Positions 52,711-62,365 are shown, numbered from the stretch's first letter. The stretch: 64,000 nt of DNA from Candidatus Defluviibacillus avedoerensis (GCA_016703665.1 JADJBS010000020.1:1365988-1429987), one strand, 5' to 3'. Program-made: numbers and translations. Notes: generated by a model not told the origin, from the letters alone.

Positions 52711-54030
52711 TCAAGTGCCCAATGACGTCTTGAAATTTGCTTTCTTTAATAATGACTCATACTGCTGAGACATCATGTAATTCTGAACTTGGGCCATGAA
52801 ATCCATGGTAACCACCACAATAATCATTAACGAGGTACCACCAAAATAAAATGGTACGTTGTACTTGAGAATCAAAAACTCAGGGAGCAAACACACAAAG
52901 GTAATGTATGCAGCGCCCACTAAAGTCAGTCGGAGGAGGATCTTGTCAATGTATTTGGCCGTTTGTTCACCAGGCCGAATACCAGGCACAAAGGCGCCAC
53001 TCTTTTTCAGATTGTCAGCAGTTTCCCGGCTGTTGAAGACCAAAGCTGTATAGAAAAAGCAGAAGAACACAATTGCAGCCGCGAATAACATGACATAGAT
53101 TGGCTGCCCTGGTGACAGAGCACCCGCTATGTCTTTCAGCCAGCGCATCGATTCACTGGAACTGAACCAACTAACTACCGTCGCTGGCAACAAGATAATC
53201 GATGACGCAAAGATCGGGGGAATCACGCCAGCCATGTTTAACTTCAATGGAAGATGCGAGGACTGACCGCCATAGACCTTATTTCCGACCTGTCGCCGAG
53301 CATAATTAACCAGAATTTTTCTCTGCCCACGCTCTACAAAAACCACGAAGTAGGTTACTAACGTCACCACAATGACAATGAACACGGCAATCAAAATACT
53401 CATTGCACCGGTACGAACCAATTCAAGCAGGCCGCCAATAGAGCTTGGTAGCCCAGAGGCGATGCTAGAGAAGATTAGAATCGAGATCCCGTTGCCAAGC
53501 CCACGCTCGGTAATCTGTTCGCCCAACCACATCAAAAACATGGTGCCAGCGGTCAAACTGACCATTGCCGTCATACGGAACCCAAATCCTGGATTCAACA
53601 CGAGCCCTGCAGAGCTTTCCAGAGCGATAGCAATACTCAAAGACTGAAACATGGCTAAGCCAAGAGTTCCATAACGGGTGTATTGGGTAATCTTGCGACG
53701 CCCGGCTTCACCTTCTTTTTTCATCTGCTCAAACATTGGCAGCACATACGTCAGCAACTGCATGATGATGGATGCAGAGATGTAAGGCATGATGCCCAAG
53801 GCAAATACAGTAAACCGAGAAAGTGCCCCACCTGAAAACATGTTAAACATGCCCAGAATGCCACCCTGCTGACCTTTGAAAAGTTGCTGAAGCTGATTCG
53901 GATCAATGCCTGGGACAGGAATGTGCGCACCCAGCCGATAAACGATGAGCGCCAGCAACAGAAAAACAAGACGGCGACGTAGATCGCCAAACTTGCCGGT
54001 CTTTGCTAGGTTAGGAGCGCTTGTAGCCAC
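52711..54030 (-). CDS. secY: Protein translocase subunit SecY
   Basis: This 439-residue inner-membrane protein has ten hydrophobic segments, with the conserved N-terminal GKFGDLRRRLVFLLLALIVY and IPVPGID and late IRPGEQTAKYIDKILLRLTL. It forms the SecYEG channel. I chose GTG 54030 because the protein then begins VATSAPNLAKTGKFG, the family's usual N-terminus. The frame upstream of it is antisense-like noise. It lies after rplO in the standard order. Confidence 0.97.
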   Translation of the reverse strand: MATSAPNLAKTGKFGDLRRRLVFLLLALIVYRLGAHIPVPGIDPNQLQQLFKGQQGGILGMFNMFSGGALSRFTVFALGIMPYISASIIMQLLTYVLPMFEQMKKEGEAGRRKITQYTRYGTLGLAMFQSLSIAIALESSAGLVLNPGFGFRMTAMVSLTAGTMFLMWLGEQITERGLGNGISILIFSSIASGLPSSIGGLLELVRTGAMSILIAVFIVIVVTLVTYFVVFVERGQRKILVNYARRQVGNKVYGGQSSHLPLKLNMAGVIPPIFASSIILLPATVVSWFSSSESMRWLKDIAGALSPGQPIYVMLFAAAIVFFCFFYTALVFNSRETADNLKKSGAFVPGIRPGEQTAKYIDKILLRLTLVGAAYITFVCLLPEFLILKYNVPFYFGGTSLMIIVVVTMDFMAQVQNYMMSQQYESLLKKANFKTSLGT

Positions 54031-54061
54031 TAAATGTCTTTCAAGTCGTGTAGGCCGACGA

Positions 54062-54493
54062 TTAAGCCAGGGTGCCGCCAGCCGCTTCAATAGCAGCTTT
54101 TGCACCAGCGGTCGCACCAATACCTGTCAACTTGACGGCTTTGGTCAAAGTGCCTGTCTTGATGACCTTGACAACCTTCGCCAAGTCGGCGATCAATCCT
54201 GCTTGTTTGAGCACTAATGCATCTACCTCCGCTGTAGCCAGGATTTCCAGATCTGCTAAGGTAATTTCTGCGTTGTACTGCAATTTGTGTGACTTGAATC
54301 CACGCTTGGGCAAACGACGCTGTAGCGGCATTTGACCGCCTTCGAAGCCGACTTTGTGGTAGCCACCAGCACGGGATTTTTGACCTTTGTGACCACGGCC
54401 AGCAGTCTTACCCAGGCCGGAGCCGATGCCACGACCAACGCGACGCTTGGCGTGCTTTGCGCCAGGTGCATGTTGAATGCTATTGAGTTCCAT
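54062..54493 (-). CDS. rplO: Ribosomal protein L15
   Basis: This 143-residue protein has the glycine-rich N-terminus RVGRGIGSGLGKTAGRGHKG that threads through the 50S subunit, and GQKSRAGGYHKVGFEGGQMP. It lies 2 bp after rpmD. Confidence 0.98.
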   Translation of the reverse strand: MELNSIQHAPGAKHAKRRVGRGIGSGLGKTAGRGHKGQKSRAGGYHKVGFEGGQMPLQRRLPKRGFKSHKLQYNAEITLADLEILATAEVDALVLKQAGLIADLAKVVKVIKTGTLTKAVKLTGIGATAGAKAAIEAAGGTLA

Positions 54494-54495
54494 TT

Positions 54496-54678
54496 TCAGA
54501 GCACCTTGACCAGATAACTGATCTTGTTAATCATGCCACGCACTGCAGGCGTATCTTGCAATTCGCTCACCGAGCGAATCTTGCGCAAGCCCAAACCACG
54601 AACTGTGGCACGGTGCGATTCTTTGGTTCCAATGGGGCTACGCACCAATGGAATCTTGACGGTTGCTTGAGTTGTCAT
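54496..54678 (-). CDS. rpmD: Ribosomal protein L30
   Basis: This 60-residue protein contains VKIPLVRSPIGTKESHRATV and LRKIRSVSELQDTPAVRGMI, typical of bacterial L30. Its start MTTQATVK is preceded by AGGAAACC. Confidence 0.95.
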   Translation of the reverse strand: MTTQATVKIPLVRSPIGTKESHRATVRGLGLRKIRSVSELQDTPAVRGMINKISYLVKVL

Positions 54679-54694
54679 GTCGGTTTCCTGCAGA

Positions 54695-55216
54695 TCAGGC
54701 TGAAAACAGGTTTTCGACTGTCAAACCGCGCTTCGCTGCAACTTCCGCCGGGGTGGTGGAGTTCTGCAATGCGTCGAGTGTGGCACGAACCATGTTGTAT
54801 GGATTGGTTGAACCGTGGCTCTTGGCGACGATATCGGTGATACCCATTACCTCGAACACAGCGCGCATGGGACCACCTGCAATAATGCCCGTACCCTTGG
54901 GAGCAGGCGTCATCATGACATTGGCCGCACCATGGTGGCCGAACACCTTGTGGTGAATGGTTCCATTCTTTAACGTGACCTTGGTCATGTTGCGGCGTGC
55001 TTCTTCCATCGCTTTTTGCACTGCTGCGGGCACTTCTTTTGACTTGCCTTTGCCCATGCCTACGCGACCATCGCCGTCACCTACAACTGTCAGTGCAGCG
55101 AAACCTAGAATGCGACCGCCCTTGACCACTTTGGTCACGCGATTGACCGCAATCATCTTCTCGCGCATGCCGTCTTCTGGACCGTCACCCTGCGTTTTTG
55201 CTTGAATCTTAGCCAT
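54695..55216 (-). CDS. rpsE: Ribosomal protein S5
   Basis: This 173-residue protein has the S5 N-terminal domain (EKMIAVNRVTKVVKGGRILG) and the C-terminal GIIAGGPMRAVFEVMGITDI. It lies at the mRNA entry and affects fidelity. An extra Lys/Gly-rich N-terminal stretch (AKIQAKTQGDGPEDG) is common in Burkholderiales. Confidence 0.98.
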   Translation of the reverse strand: MAKIQAKTQGDGPEDGMREKMIAVNRVTKVVKGGRILGFAALTVVGDGDGRVGMGKGKSKEVPAAVQKAMEEARRNMTKVTLKNGTIHHKVFGHHGAANVMMTPAPKGTGIIAGGPMRAVFEVMGITDIVAKSHGSTNPYNMVRATLDALQNSTTPAEVAAKRGLTVENLFSA

Positions 55217-55234
55217 TTTGTATTCCGATCTCGC

Positions 55235-55600
55235 TTAGAACTGCAAGCCAGCTTCGCGGGCTGCTTCTGCCAGGGCCTTAACACGACCGTGGTATGCAAA
55301 GCCCGAACGATCAAAGGCCACTTTCTCTACGCCAACTGCTTTTGCTTTTTCAGCAATGCGCTTGCCGATCAAACTTGCTGCTGCTGCGTTGCCACCTTTG
55401 CCAATGGCGCCCAATTCTTTTTTCACATCGGCTTCGGCAGTGGAGGCGCTTGCCAGCACTTTTGCACCATCGCCAGAAATAACACTGGCGTAGATGTGAA
55501 GGTTCGTCCTGTTGACAGTCAGGCGGTACACGCCTTGTGTTGCAATACGAATTCTGGTTTGACGCGCCCGACGAAGACGCTGCTGTTTTTTGGTCAACAT
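55235..55600 (-). CDS. rplR: Ribosomal protein L18
   Basis: This 121-residue protein contains KKQQRLRRARQTRIRIATQG and FDRSGFAYHGRVKALAEAAR, hallmarks of L18, which binds 5S rRNA with L5. Confidence 0.98.
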   Translation of the reverse strand: MLTKKQQRLRRARQTRIRIATQGVYRLTVNRTNLHIYASVISGDGAKVLASASTAEADVKKELGAIGKGGNAAAASLIGKRIAEKAKAVGVEKVAFDRSGFAYHGRVKALAEAAREAGLQF

Positions 55601-55611
55601 ATTGCAGCTCC

Positions 55612-56145
55612 TTATTTCTTCTTGGTTTCTTTGATCGTGATCTTTTCATCCGTATAACGGATGCCTTTGCCCTTGTAAGGCTCAGGTGCACGAACAGCAC
55701 GGATTTCTGCGGCAATTTGACCAACGCGCTGGCGATCAGCGCCTTTAATCAAAATTTCAGTCGGCGCGGGCGTGGACACTGTGATGCCAGCAGGCATGTC
55801 GATGTTCACCGGGTGCGAGTATCCAACCGTCAGATTCAATTTGGCGCCTTGGGCTTGTGCCTTGTAGCCCACACCAACCAAAGTCAGTTTCTTTTCGAAA
55901 CCCTTGGTAACGCCAATCACCATGTTGTTGACCAATTGACGAATGGTTCCACTCATAGCATTGGCTTCACGGGATTCATTGGCTGGCGTGAACTTCAACT
56001 GGCCATTCTCGGTGGTTACTGTCACCAACACGTTTTGCGCAATTGCCAAAGTACCGCCGGTACCCTTAACATTGATTTGGCCATCTTTAAGTGACACATC
56101 CACACCAGCGGGGACGATCACAGGCATTTTTCCTACACGGGACAT
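55612..56145 (-). CDS. rplF: Ribosomal protein L6
   Basis: This 177-residue protein begins MSRVGKMPVIVPAGVDVSLK and ends with EPYKGKGIRYTDEKITIKET. Two similar beta-rich halves fit L6, which contacts the factor-binding site. ATG 56145 matches the family start; an upstream in-frame ATG lies in the rpsH gap. Confidence 0.98.
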   Translation of the reverse strand: MSRVGKMPVIVPAGVDVSLKDGQINVKGTGGTLAIAQNVLVTVTTENGQLKFTPANESREANAMSGTIRQLVNNMVIGVTKGFEKKLTLVGVGYKAQAQGAKLNLTVGYSHPVNIDMPAGITVSTPAPTEILIKGADRQRVGQIAAEIRAVRAPEPYKGKGIRYTDEKITIKETKKK

Positions 56146-56171
56146 TTTCGTAATTCCTCTTGTGTCAGGTC

Positions 56172-56567
56172 TTAAGCCACATAGCACAGCACTTCGCCAC
56201 CAACACCGGTAGCGCGCGCTTTGCGATCTGTCATGACACCTTTAGGGGTGGTCACAATGGCAACACCCAAGCCGTTCTGGACTTGAGGAATGGCACCATG
56301 GCCTTTGTATACACGAAGGCCAGGACGGCTAACGCGTTCAATACGCTCAATCACAGGTCGACCTGCGTAATACTTCAGGGCGATTTCCAGTTCGGCTTTG
56401 CCATCAGCAGTCTTGACAGAGAAGCCATCAATGTAGCCCTCATCTTTCAATACTTGGGCAATCGCAACCTTCACTTTGGACGAAGGAACACAAACCGAAA
56501 CTTTGGCCACCATTTGGGCATTGCGGATACGCGTTAGCAGATCGGCAATAGGATCACTCATACTCAT
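56172..56567 (-). CDS. rpsH: Ribosomal protein S8
   Basis: This 131-residue protein contains MSDPIADLLTRIRNAQ and the C-terminal GLGVAIVTTPKGVMTDRKAR. It is a primary 16S rRNA binder and the usual feedback repressor of the spc operon. AGGAG spaces well to ATG 56567, which gives an N-terminal MSM. Confidence 0.98.
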   Translation of the reverse strand: MSMSDPIADLLTRIRNAQMVAKVSVCVPSSKVKVAIAQVLKDEGYIDGFSVKTADGKAELEIALKYYAGRPVIERIERVSRPGLRVYKGHGAIPQVQNGLGVAIVTTPKGVMTDRKARATGVGGEVLCYVA

Positions 56568-56585
56568 TATTGAATCTCCTGCCGA

Positions 56586-56891
56586 TTACCAACTGGCCTT
56601 GACGATGCCGGGAATATCTCCAGCAAAAGCCATTTCACGCACTTTGGCACGCCCCAACCCAAACTGGCGGAAAGTACCACGGGGACGACCGGTGATTGCA
56701 CAACGGTTACGTTGACGGGTAGGATTCGCATTGCGTGGGATCATTTGTAGACCCAGACGTGCGGCGGCACGCTCTTCGTCGCTGCGCTTAGCGTCGTTGG
56801 CAATTGCCTTGAGCTCCGCGTGCTTGGCTGCGTATTTGGCAACCAGTTTGTCACGCTTGAGTTCGCGTTCTATTAATGCTGCTTTAGCCAC
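56586..56891 (-). CDS. rpsN: Ribosomal protein S14
   Basis: This 101-residue protein starts at GTG 56891 and reads KAALIERELKRDKLVAKYAA. The C-terminal part RCAITGRPRGTFRQFGLGRA has one cysteine and no zinc motif, so it is the long zinc-free form of S14. Confidence 0.96.
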   Translation of the reverse strand: MAKAALIERELKRDKLVAKYAAKHAELKAIANDAKRSDEERAAARLGLQMIPRNANPTRQRNRCAITGRPRGTFRQFGLGRAKVREMAFAGDIPGIVKASW

Positions 56892-56899
56892 GGACCACC

Positions 56900-57439
56900 T
56901 CAGTTCTTGAACGGGAAACGGAAGCCAGCGAGAAGTGCTTTGCACTCTTCGTCGGTCTTGGCCGTTGTGGTGATGCTGATATTGAGACCACGCAAGGCAT
57001 CAACCTTGTCGTACTCAATTTCAGGGAAAATGATCTGCTCTTTCACGCCGATGTTGTAGTTACCACGGCCATCGAATGCACGACCAGAGATACCACGGAA
57101 GTCACGGACACGAGGCAATGCAATAGTGACGAATCGATCCAGGAATTCATACATCTGGACACCACGCAAGGTCACCATGCAACCAATGGCCTGGCCTTCA
57201 CGGATTTTAAAACCCGCAATGGCCTTCTTGGCTTTGGTCACCACGGGTTTTTGTCCCGCAATCTTGGTCAAATCAGCAACGGCATTGTCCATCACTTTTT
57301 TGTCAGCCACCGCTTCACTGACACCCATATTCAGGGTGATCTTGGTGATACGGGGCACCTGCATGGGTGACTTGTACCCAAATTTCTCAGTCAACTGAGG
57401 CGCGACTTTTTCGCGAAAATATTGCTGAAGACGTGCCAT
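56900..57439 (-). CDS. rplE: Ribosomal protein L5
   Basis: This 179-residue protein contains MQVPRITKITLNMGVSEAVA and GVKEQIIFPEIEYDKVDALR, diagnostic of L5, which contacts 5S rRNA and P-site tRNA. The gene is 2 bp from rplX. Confidence 0.98.
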   Translation of the reverse strand: MARLQQYFREKVAPQLTEKFGYKSPMQVPRITKITLNMGVSEAVADKKVMDNAVADLTKIAGQKPVVTKAKKAIAGFKIREGQAIGCMVTLRGVQMYEFLDRFVTIALPRVRDFRGISGRAFDGRGNYNIGVKEQIIFPEIEYDKVDALRGLNISITTTAKTDEECKALLAGFRFPFKN

Positions 57440-57441
57440 GT

Positions 57442-57762
57442 TTAAGCCACCTTGATTTCTTCGCCGCTGGACTTGTAAACGCGCACGCGCTTACCATCAG
57501 CCAGCAGCTTGATACCCACGCGGTCAGCCTTGCCGCTAGCGGCATTGAAGATAGCCACGTTGGACTGATGAATTGGCATGGTTTTTTCAACCACACCACC
57601 CGTCGTACCTTTGAGCGGATTGGGCTTGGAATGCTTCTTGACAATGTTGATGCCCTCTACCACCAAGTGGGAGTCATCTTTGCGTAGCGATACCTTGCCA
57701 CGCTTGCCCTTATCTCGCCCCGCGAGCACGATTACTTCGTCGCCTTTGCGAATTTTGTTCAT
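57442..57762 (-). CDS. rplX: Ribosomal protein L24
   Basis: This 106-residue KOW protein begins NKIRKGDEVIVLAGRDKGKR and contains VEGINIVKKHSKPNPLKGTT. L24 starts 50S assembly near the tunnel exit. Confidence 0.98.
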   Translation of the reverse strand: MNKIRKGDEVIVLAGRDKGKRGKVSLRKDDSHLVVEGINIVKKHSKPNPLKGTTGGVVEKTMPIHQSNVAIFNAASGKADRVGIKLLADGKRVRVYKSSGEEIKVA

Positions 57763-57771
57763 GGCAAGTCC

Positions 57772-58140
57772 TTACAAAACTTCTGGTGCCAAAGACACGA
57801 TCTTCATGAATTTTTCCGTACGCAGTTCACGCGTAACCGGCCCGAAGATGCGAGTGCCAATGGGCTCCAATTTGGCATTCAACAAAACTGCCGCATTGCC
57901 ATCAAACTTAACCAAGGAACCGTCATCGCGACGGATACCCTTGGCCGTGCGCACCACCACAGCACTATAGATCTCGCCCTTCTTGACGCGACCACGCGGA
58001 GCGGCTTCCTTGACGCTGACCTTGATGACATCGCCAACGCTGGCGTAACGACGCTTGGAGCCGCCGAGCACCTTGATGCACAGGACGGACTTAGCGCCGG
58101 TGTTGTCGGCAACTTCCAACCGAGATTCTGTCTGGATCAT
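57772..58140 (-). CDS. rplN: Ribosomal protein L14
   Basis: This 122-residue protein begins MIQTESRLEVADNTGAKSVL and ends GPVTRELRTEKFMKIVSLAP, the standard L14. It is the first gene of this operon here. No rpsQ or rpmC follows upstream; a promoter and glpD take that place. Confidence 0.98.
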   Translation of the reverse strand: MIQTESRLEVADNTGAKSVLCIKVLGGSKRRYASVGDVIKVSVKEAAPRGRVKKGEIYSAVVVRTAKGIRRDDGSLVKFDGNAAVLLNAKLEPIGTRIFGPVTRELRTEKFMKIVSLAPEVL

Positions 58141-58285
58141 TTCAATATTCCCAACTTGTACAAAACGCCTCGGCTTATTCCGAGTGCGCTCAGTCAGTCT
58201 TGGGCCCGTTGCCCGCATTCACGAACCACTCGCAAAGCAGGTGCTGGGCAGATAACTTGGCTATAAATTAATAGCGAAGCCCTCT

Positions 58286-58314
58286 ATTATGCCAAGTAGA
58301 TTTGCCTACGTCAA
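58286..58314 (-). promoter_or_regulatory. Sigma-70 promoter of the rplN operon
   Basis: On the minus strand TTGACG (58309-58314) and CATAAT (58286-58291) are separated by exactly 17 nt. The -35 overlaps the glpD stop codon. The leader of about 140 nt to rplN contains small hairpins, GCTAT/ATAGC and CTCGG/CCGAG. Confidence 0.8.
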
Positions 58315-59904
58315 CACTTTTCTTGAATTTTAAGTAACCCCTCATCGGTAACCCGATATTGCTGGGCGAGTGCTTTGAATTCACTGCATTTTGAATCGGC
58401 AACGCCTTCAGCTTTCATGATTGCAGCGACTTGATCGGCCAGGCCCAGCGCGCCATACGCGTCCAGGAAGAGCAGACGGGAACGACGGGCCAGAACATCC
58501 TCTACAGTACGCGCAAATTCGCTTCGAACCGCGTAACGCACCATTGCTTCCGACAGTCCTTCGGAGAGCATACTCTCTGCACCCGGCAGTGCCAGCACAC
58601 TTCGGGCATCTGATCCATAGCTGTGCAAGCCAGGCGGGTCGGATACTTTGGGAGCCTGCGGACTTTTGGCCACAGCTCCCTGTAGTGAGGAGTGCTTTGT
58701 CTGCCCACCTGCCGAAGGTTTAAGCAGTTTGGCTTCGACACAATGTTGCAAGACATCCTCAGCCATTGCCCGGTAGGTCGTCCATTTACCCCCTGTCACA
58801 GTGACCAAACCACTTTGGGCCACTTCCACCAAATGCTCTCTACTGATGGACTTAGTACCACCGATATCGGTATTTCCGGGTTTCACCAGGGGTCTAAGCC
58901 CGACCCAGGCACTCTTGACATCCTGCGCTTTGGGCGGTTTTGCCAGGTACTTGGCCGACCCACCCAGAAGGAAGCGCACCTCTGATTGGAACGGTCTTGG
59001 CTCCCTTGGCAAATCGGTCCTGGGGGTATCCGTTGTTCCCAGAATCGTCCTCCCAAGCCACGGCACAGCAAAAGGACTCGGCCGTCGGCCGTCTTGGGAA
59101 TCATCAATCCATGATCAGAGGCCAGAAATTGGCGATCCACAACCAGATGCACCCCTTGGCTTGGTACCACCATGTCCCCCACAACACGGGCCCGCACAGC
59201 GGCGTCCTTTTTCCGCATTTCGTCAACCCAAACCCCGGTTGCGTTGACCACACAATTGGCCTGGACCTTGTACGTGCGCCCAGTCTCCCAGTCCTGGCAT
59301 TCGAGCCCCACCAGCTTCTCCCCGTCGTGAATGAGATGGGTCGCAGCAAAGTAATTCAGGACAAGAGCCCCTTGTGCTTGAGCACTTCGCGCGAGCGCCA
59401 ACGCCAACCGCGCGTCGTCAAACTGCCCATCCCAGTACTTCACCCCACCCAATAACCCGCGCGCGCGCGCATTAGGCAGCAGCGCAAGAGTCTCATCCTT
59501 CCCAAGCAATTCGGTTCGCCCCAGGCTCGCCTTGCCAGCCAATGCGTCATAGGCCTTTAGGCCCGCGCCGTAAAACGGCACCTCCCACCATTTGTATGAA
59601 GGCATGACGAATGGCAACGCATCGGTCAAATGCGGTGCATTGTCTAGCAATGTGGTTCTTTCTGATAAGGCTTCACGCACCAACCCGATATTGCCTTGCG
59701 CCAAGTAACGCACTCCTCCGTGGACAAGCTTGGTTGCTCTAGAGGAGGTGCCTTTAGCGAAATCGTGAGACTCCAGCAAGATCACGCGATAGCCGCGCAG
59801 ACTGGCATCGAATGCCACCCCAGGCCAGTGGCTCCGCCACCGATGATGGCTAAATCAAATGATGTCGACTCTGAGAGTCTTTGTATCAGGGCGGCGCGTT
59901 GCAT
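58311..59904 (-). pseudogene. glpD: Aerobic glycerol-3-phosphate dehydrogenase, two frameshifts
   Basis: From ATG 59904 the FAD-binding start reads STSFDLAIIGGGATGLG, then breaks. One base restored in the plus-strand CCCC at 59818-59821 joins it to VAFDASLRGYRVILLESHDF. A second break occurs after PKTADGRVL and is repaired by one base in the AAAA at 59070-59073, giving VLFAVPWLGRTILGTTDTPR. The repaired length is 531 residues, as expected for GlpD, the membrane flavoenzyme that oxidises glycerol-3-phosphate to dihydroxyacetone phosphate. SRATKLVHGGVRYL and GGKWTTYRAMAEDV confirm the family. If the shifts are real, the gene is dead. Confidence 0.88.
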
Positions 59905-59965
59905 GCCAATGGACAGTTGTTCTGTGCGTCGATTTTGTTCCTTATTCGCGCATATTTCAATCTTT

Positions 59966-59993
59966 TATTTTCGTATTTATTCGTTTTTCGCAC
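59966..59993. promoter_or_regulatory. GlpR-like half-sites in the glpD-glpR intergenic region
   Basis: TATTTTCGTA at 59966-59975 fits the E. coli GlpR half-site consensus WATKYTCGWW exactly. Two weaker versions follow at about 59976-59985 (TTTATTCGTT) and 59984-59993 (GTTTTTCGCA). The tandem TTCG repeats lie between divergent glpD and glpR, where a DeoR-type repressor would act. Confidence 0.5.
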
Positions 59994-60014
59994 TAATATG
60001 TTCTTTTTAATTCT

Positions 60015-60796
60015 GTGAAATTCTCACCCATGACACCGAATCCACGTCAAAACACACTGCTAAGCCATGTGCGTGATCTGGGCGATGTTTCTATCGAGGT
60101 GCTTTCAATCGAATTGGGGGTCACTTTGCAGACCGTTCGGCGCGATGTCCAACGACTTGCAGAAGCAGGCCTGCTAGCACGCTTTCATGGTGGGGTGAGG
60201 TCTGCTACATCAACGACGGAGAATATTGCCTACCGGCAACGCAAAGCGCTCAAGCCGATGCCAAAGCCAGGATCGCGCAGGCCATTGCGCGACGAATTCC
60301 TCATGGTTGCTCACTCTTTCTCAACATTGGCACCACCATGGAGGCTGTTGCAAAGGCGCTACTAGCCCACCAAGACTTACGCATCGTAACCAACAACCTG
60401 CATGTTGCATCTATCTTGAGCGAAGCCCCCGGCTGTCAGGTCATCGTTGCGGGAGGTGAAATTCGACCCCTTGACCACGGTATTGTGGGAGAACTGACCG
60501 TTGATTTCATTCGGCAGTTCAAGATGGATATTGGCCTGATCGGAATCAGCGGAATCGAACCCGACGGGAGCCTGCGCGACTTTGACTACCGCGAAGTACA
60601 GGTTGCCAAGGCAATCATGGCCCAGTCGCGCCAAGTTTGGCTCGGAGCTGACCAGAGTAAGTTCAAAAGGACTGCAATCATTCAGCTGGCTCATCTGCGC
60701 GACATTGATCTGCTTTGTACAGACGCTGCACCCACAGACAACATGTCAGCTTTACTTGCCGAGGGCGGCGTTGAATGCGTTGTGGCAACTGGCTAG
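60015..60796 (+). pseudogene. glpR: DeoR-family glycerol regulator, one frameshift
   Basis: The N-terminal DeoR helix-turn-helix is clear (VSIEVLSIELGVTLQTVRRD, VQRLAEAGLLARFHGGVRSA). The frame is lost after RQRKALK. Restoring one A at 60253-60254 gives KADAKARIAQAIARRIPHG, then SLFLNIGTTMEAVAKALLAH, and the sugar-phosphate-binding half to VECVVATG. The repaired length is about 260 residues, as in GlpR, the glycerol-3-phosphate-responsive repressor. The start is GTG 60015 or ATG 60030. It is divergent from glpD and 57 bp before glpK. Confidence 0.85.
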
Positions 60797-60853
60797 CACA
60801 CCTTTACACTTTGCCGACATGAGAGCCAATTTGTTCTCCGGAGGAGATTCGCT

Positions 60854-62353
60854 GTGACCTACCTTTTGGCCCTAGACCAGGGCACATCCTCAACCCGAAG
60901 CATTCTGTTCCAACAGGATGGCACCGTCGTGTCCATGGCACAAACCGAGTTGAAACAGTATTACCCCAAACCGGGATGGGTAGAGCATGACCCCATGGAG
61001 ATCTGGAGTTCGCAACTGGTCACGGCCAGACAAGCACTCCGTGAGGCAGGTTTGACGGGCAAGGATGTCGTGAGCATTGGCATCACCAATCAGCGCGAGA
61101 CCGTTGTGGTTTGGAACAAGCTTACAGGAGAGCCGATCGGAAGGGCCCTTGTGTGGCAGGATCGGCGAACCGAACCTGAATGCGCTGGACTACGTTCTCA
61201 GGGTTTATCAGATTTGGTGCAGCGGCGCACCGGATTGCGCATAGATGCCTATTTCTCGGCAACTAAGATTGCATGGCTGCTGCGACATGTTCCTGGCGCC
61301 AAAGCTGCAGCTGGCCGGGGAGATTTAGCGTTCGGCACAGTAGACAGCTGGCTAATTTGGCAATTGACTGGAGGCAAAGTTCATGCAACCGACGTGAGCA
61401 ATGCATCTCGCACCATGCTGCTGAATATTCATACCAACTCCTGGGATCCTGATCTTCTAGCCGCATTGGACGTGCCCCTCGCAATGATGCCCCGGGTTCA
61501 GCCGTCATGCTCGAATTTTGGTCAAACGGATTCAAAGCATTTTGGTGAGCCCATTGTGATCGGTGGTGTTGCTGGCGACCAGCAAAGCGCCCTATTCGGT
61601 CAGGCCTGCTTTAACGCAGGGCAAGCCAAGAACACCTATGGCACGGGCTGCTTTATGCTCATGCACACAGGCACGCAGTGCCATACCAGTCAAAACAACC
61701 TCATCACCACCAGCGCAGCACAGCCGGACTCCAAGCCCACCTATGCCTTCGAGGGCAGCGTGTTCATTGGCGGCGCTGTGGTTCAGTGGTTACGGGATGG
61801 GTTGCAGGCCATACAAAGCAGTGCCGAGATCCAGCCGCTTTGTGAATCAGTTCCAGACACTGGTGGCGTCATATTTGTCCCTGCCTTTACTGGTCTGGGT
61901 GCACCCTACTGGCAACCCAATGCCCGGGGTGCCATACTAGGTTTGACGAGGGGCAGCACAACTGCCCATATCGCACGCGCTGCAGTAGAAAGCATCGCCT
62001 ATCAGTCGGTAGCTCTGCTTTTGGCCATGAGCCGTGACGCCGTCCAGAGTGGAGGATTGCCAGTGAAAGAGCTGCGCGTAGATGGCGGTGCCTGCGTCAA
62101 CAACCTGCTGATGCAGTTTCAGGCAGACCTGCTGGGCATTCCAGTCGTACGGCCAAAGGTGATAGAAACTACCGCATTGGGTGCCGCCTATCTGGCAGGA
62201 ATCCATGCAGGCATTTACAGCAACTTGAACGAGCTGGCATCACTTTGGCAAGTGGATCGGGTTTTTGAACCGAAAATGGCACCTGCTCAGGCACAGGAAA
62301 AAATGGCGGCGTGGGAACATGCGGTTCAACAATGCGCCCTCGGCATGAATTGA
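60854..62353 (+). CDS. glpK: Glycerol kinase
   Basis: This 499-residue kinase starts at GTG 60854 behind GGAGGAG. It has TYLLALDQGTSSTRSILFQQ, GITNQRETVVVWNK, WQDRRTEPECAGL, GTVDSWLIWQLTGGKVHATD, GVAGDQQSALFGQ and LRVDGGACVNNLLMQFQADL, all typical of FGGY-family GlpK. It phosphorylates glycerol to sn-glycerol-3-phosphate. It is intact, although the neighbouring glpD and glpR carry frameshifts. Confidence 0.96.
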   Translation: MTYLLALDQGTSSTRSILFQQDGTVVSMAQTELKQYYPKPGWVEHDPMEIWSSQLVTARQALREAGLTGKDVVSIGITNQRETVVVWNKLTGEPIGRALVWQDRRTEPECAGLRSQGLSDLVQRRTGLRIDAYFSATKIAWLLRHVPGAKAAAGRGDLAFGTVDSWLIWQLTGGKVHATDVSNASRTMLLNIHTNSWDPDLLAALDVPLAMMPRVQPSCSNFGQTDSKHFGEPIVIGGVAGDQQSALFGQACFNAGQAKNTYGTGCFMLMHTGTQCHTSQNNLITTSAAQPDSKPTYAFEGSVFIGGAVVQWLRDGLQAIQSSAEIQPLCESVPDTGGVIFVPAFTGLGAPYWQPNARGAILGLTRGSTTAHIARAAVESIAYQSVALLLAMSRDAVQSGGLPVKELRVDGGACVNNLLMQFQADLLGIPVVRPKVIETTALGAAYLAGIHAGIYSNLNELASLWQVDRVFEPKMAPAQAQEKMAAWEHAVQQCALGMN

Positions 62354-62365
62354 CAGGACAAACAG

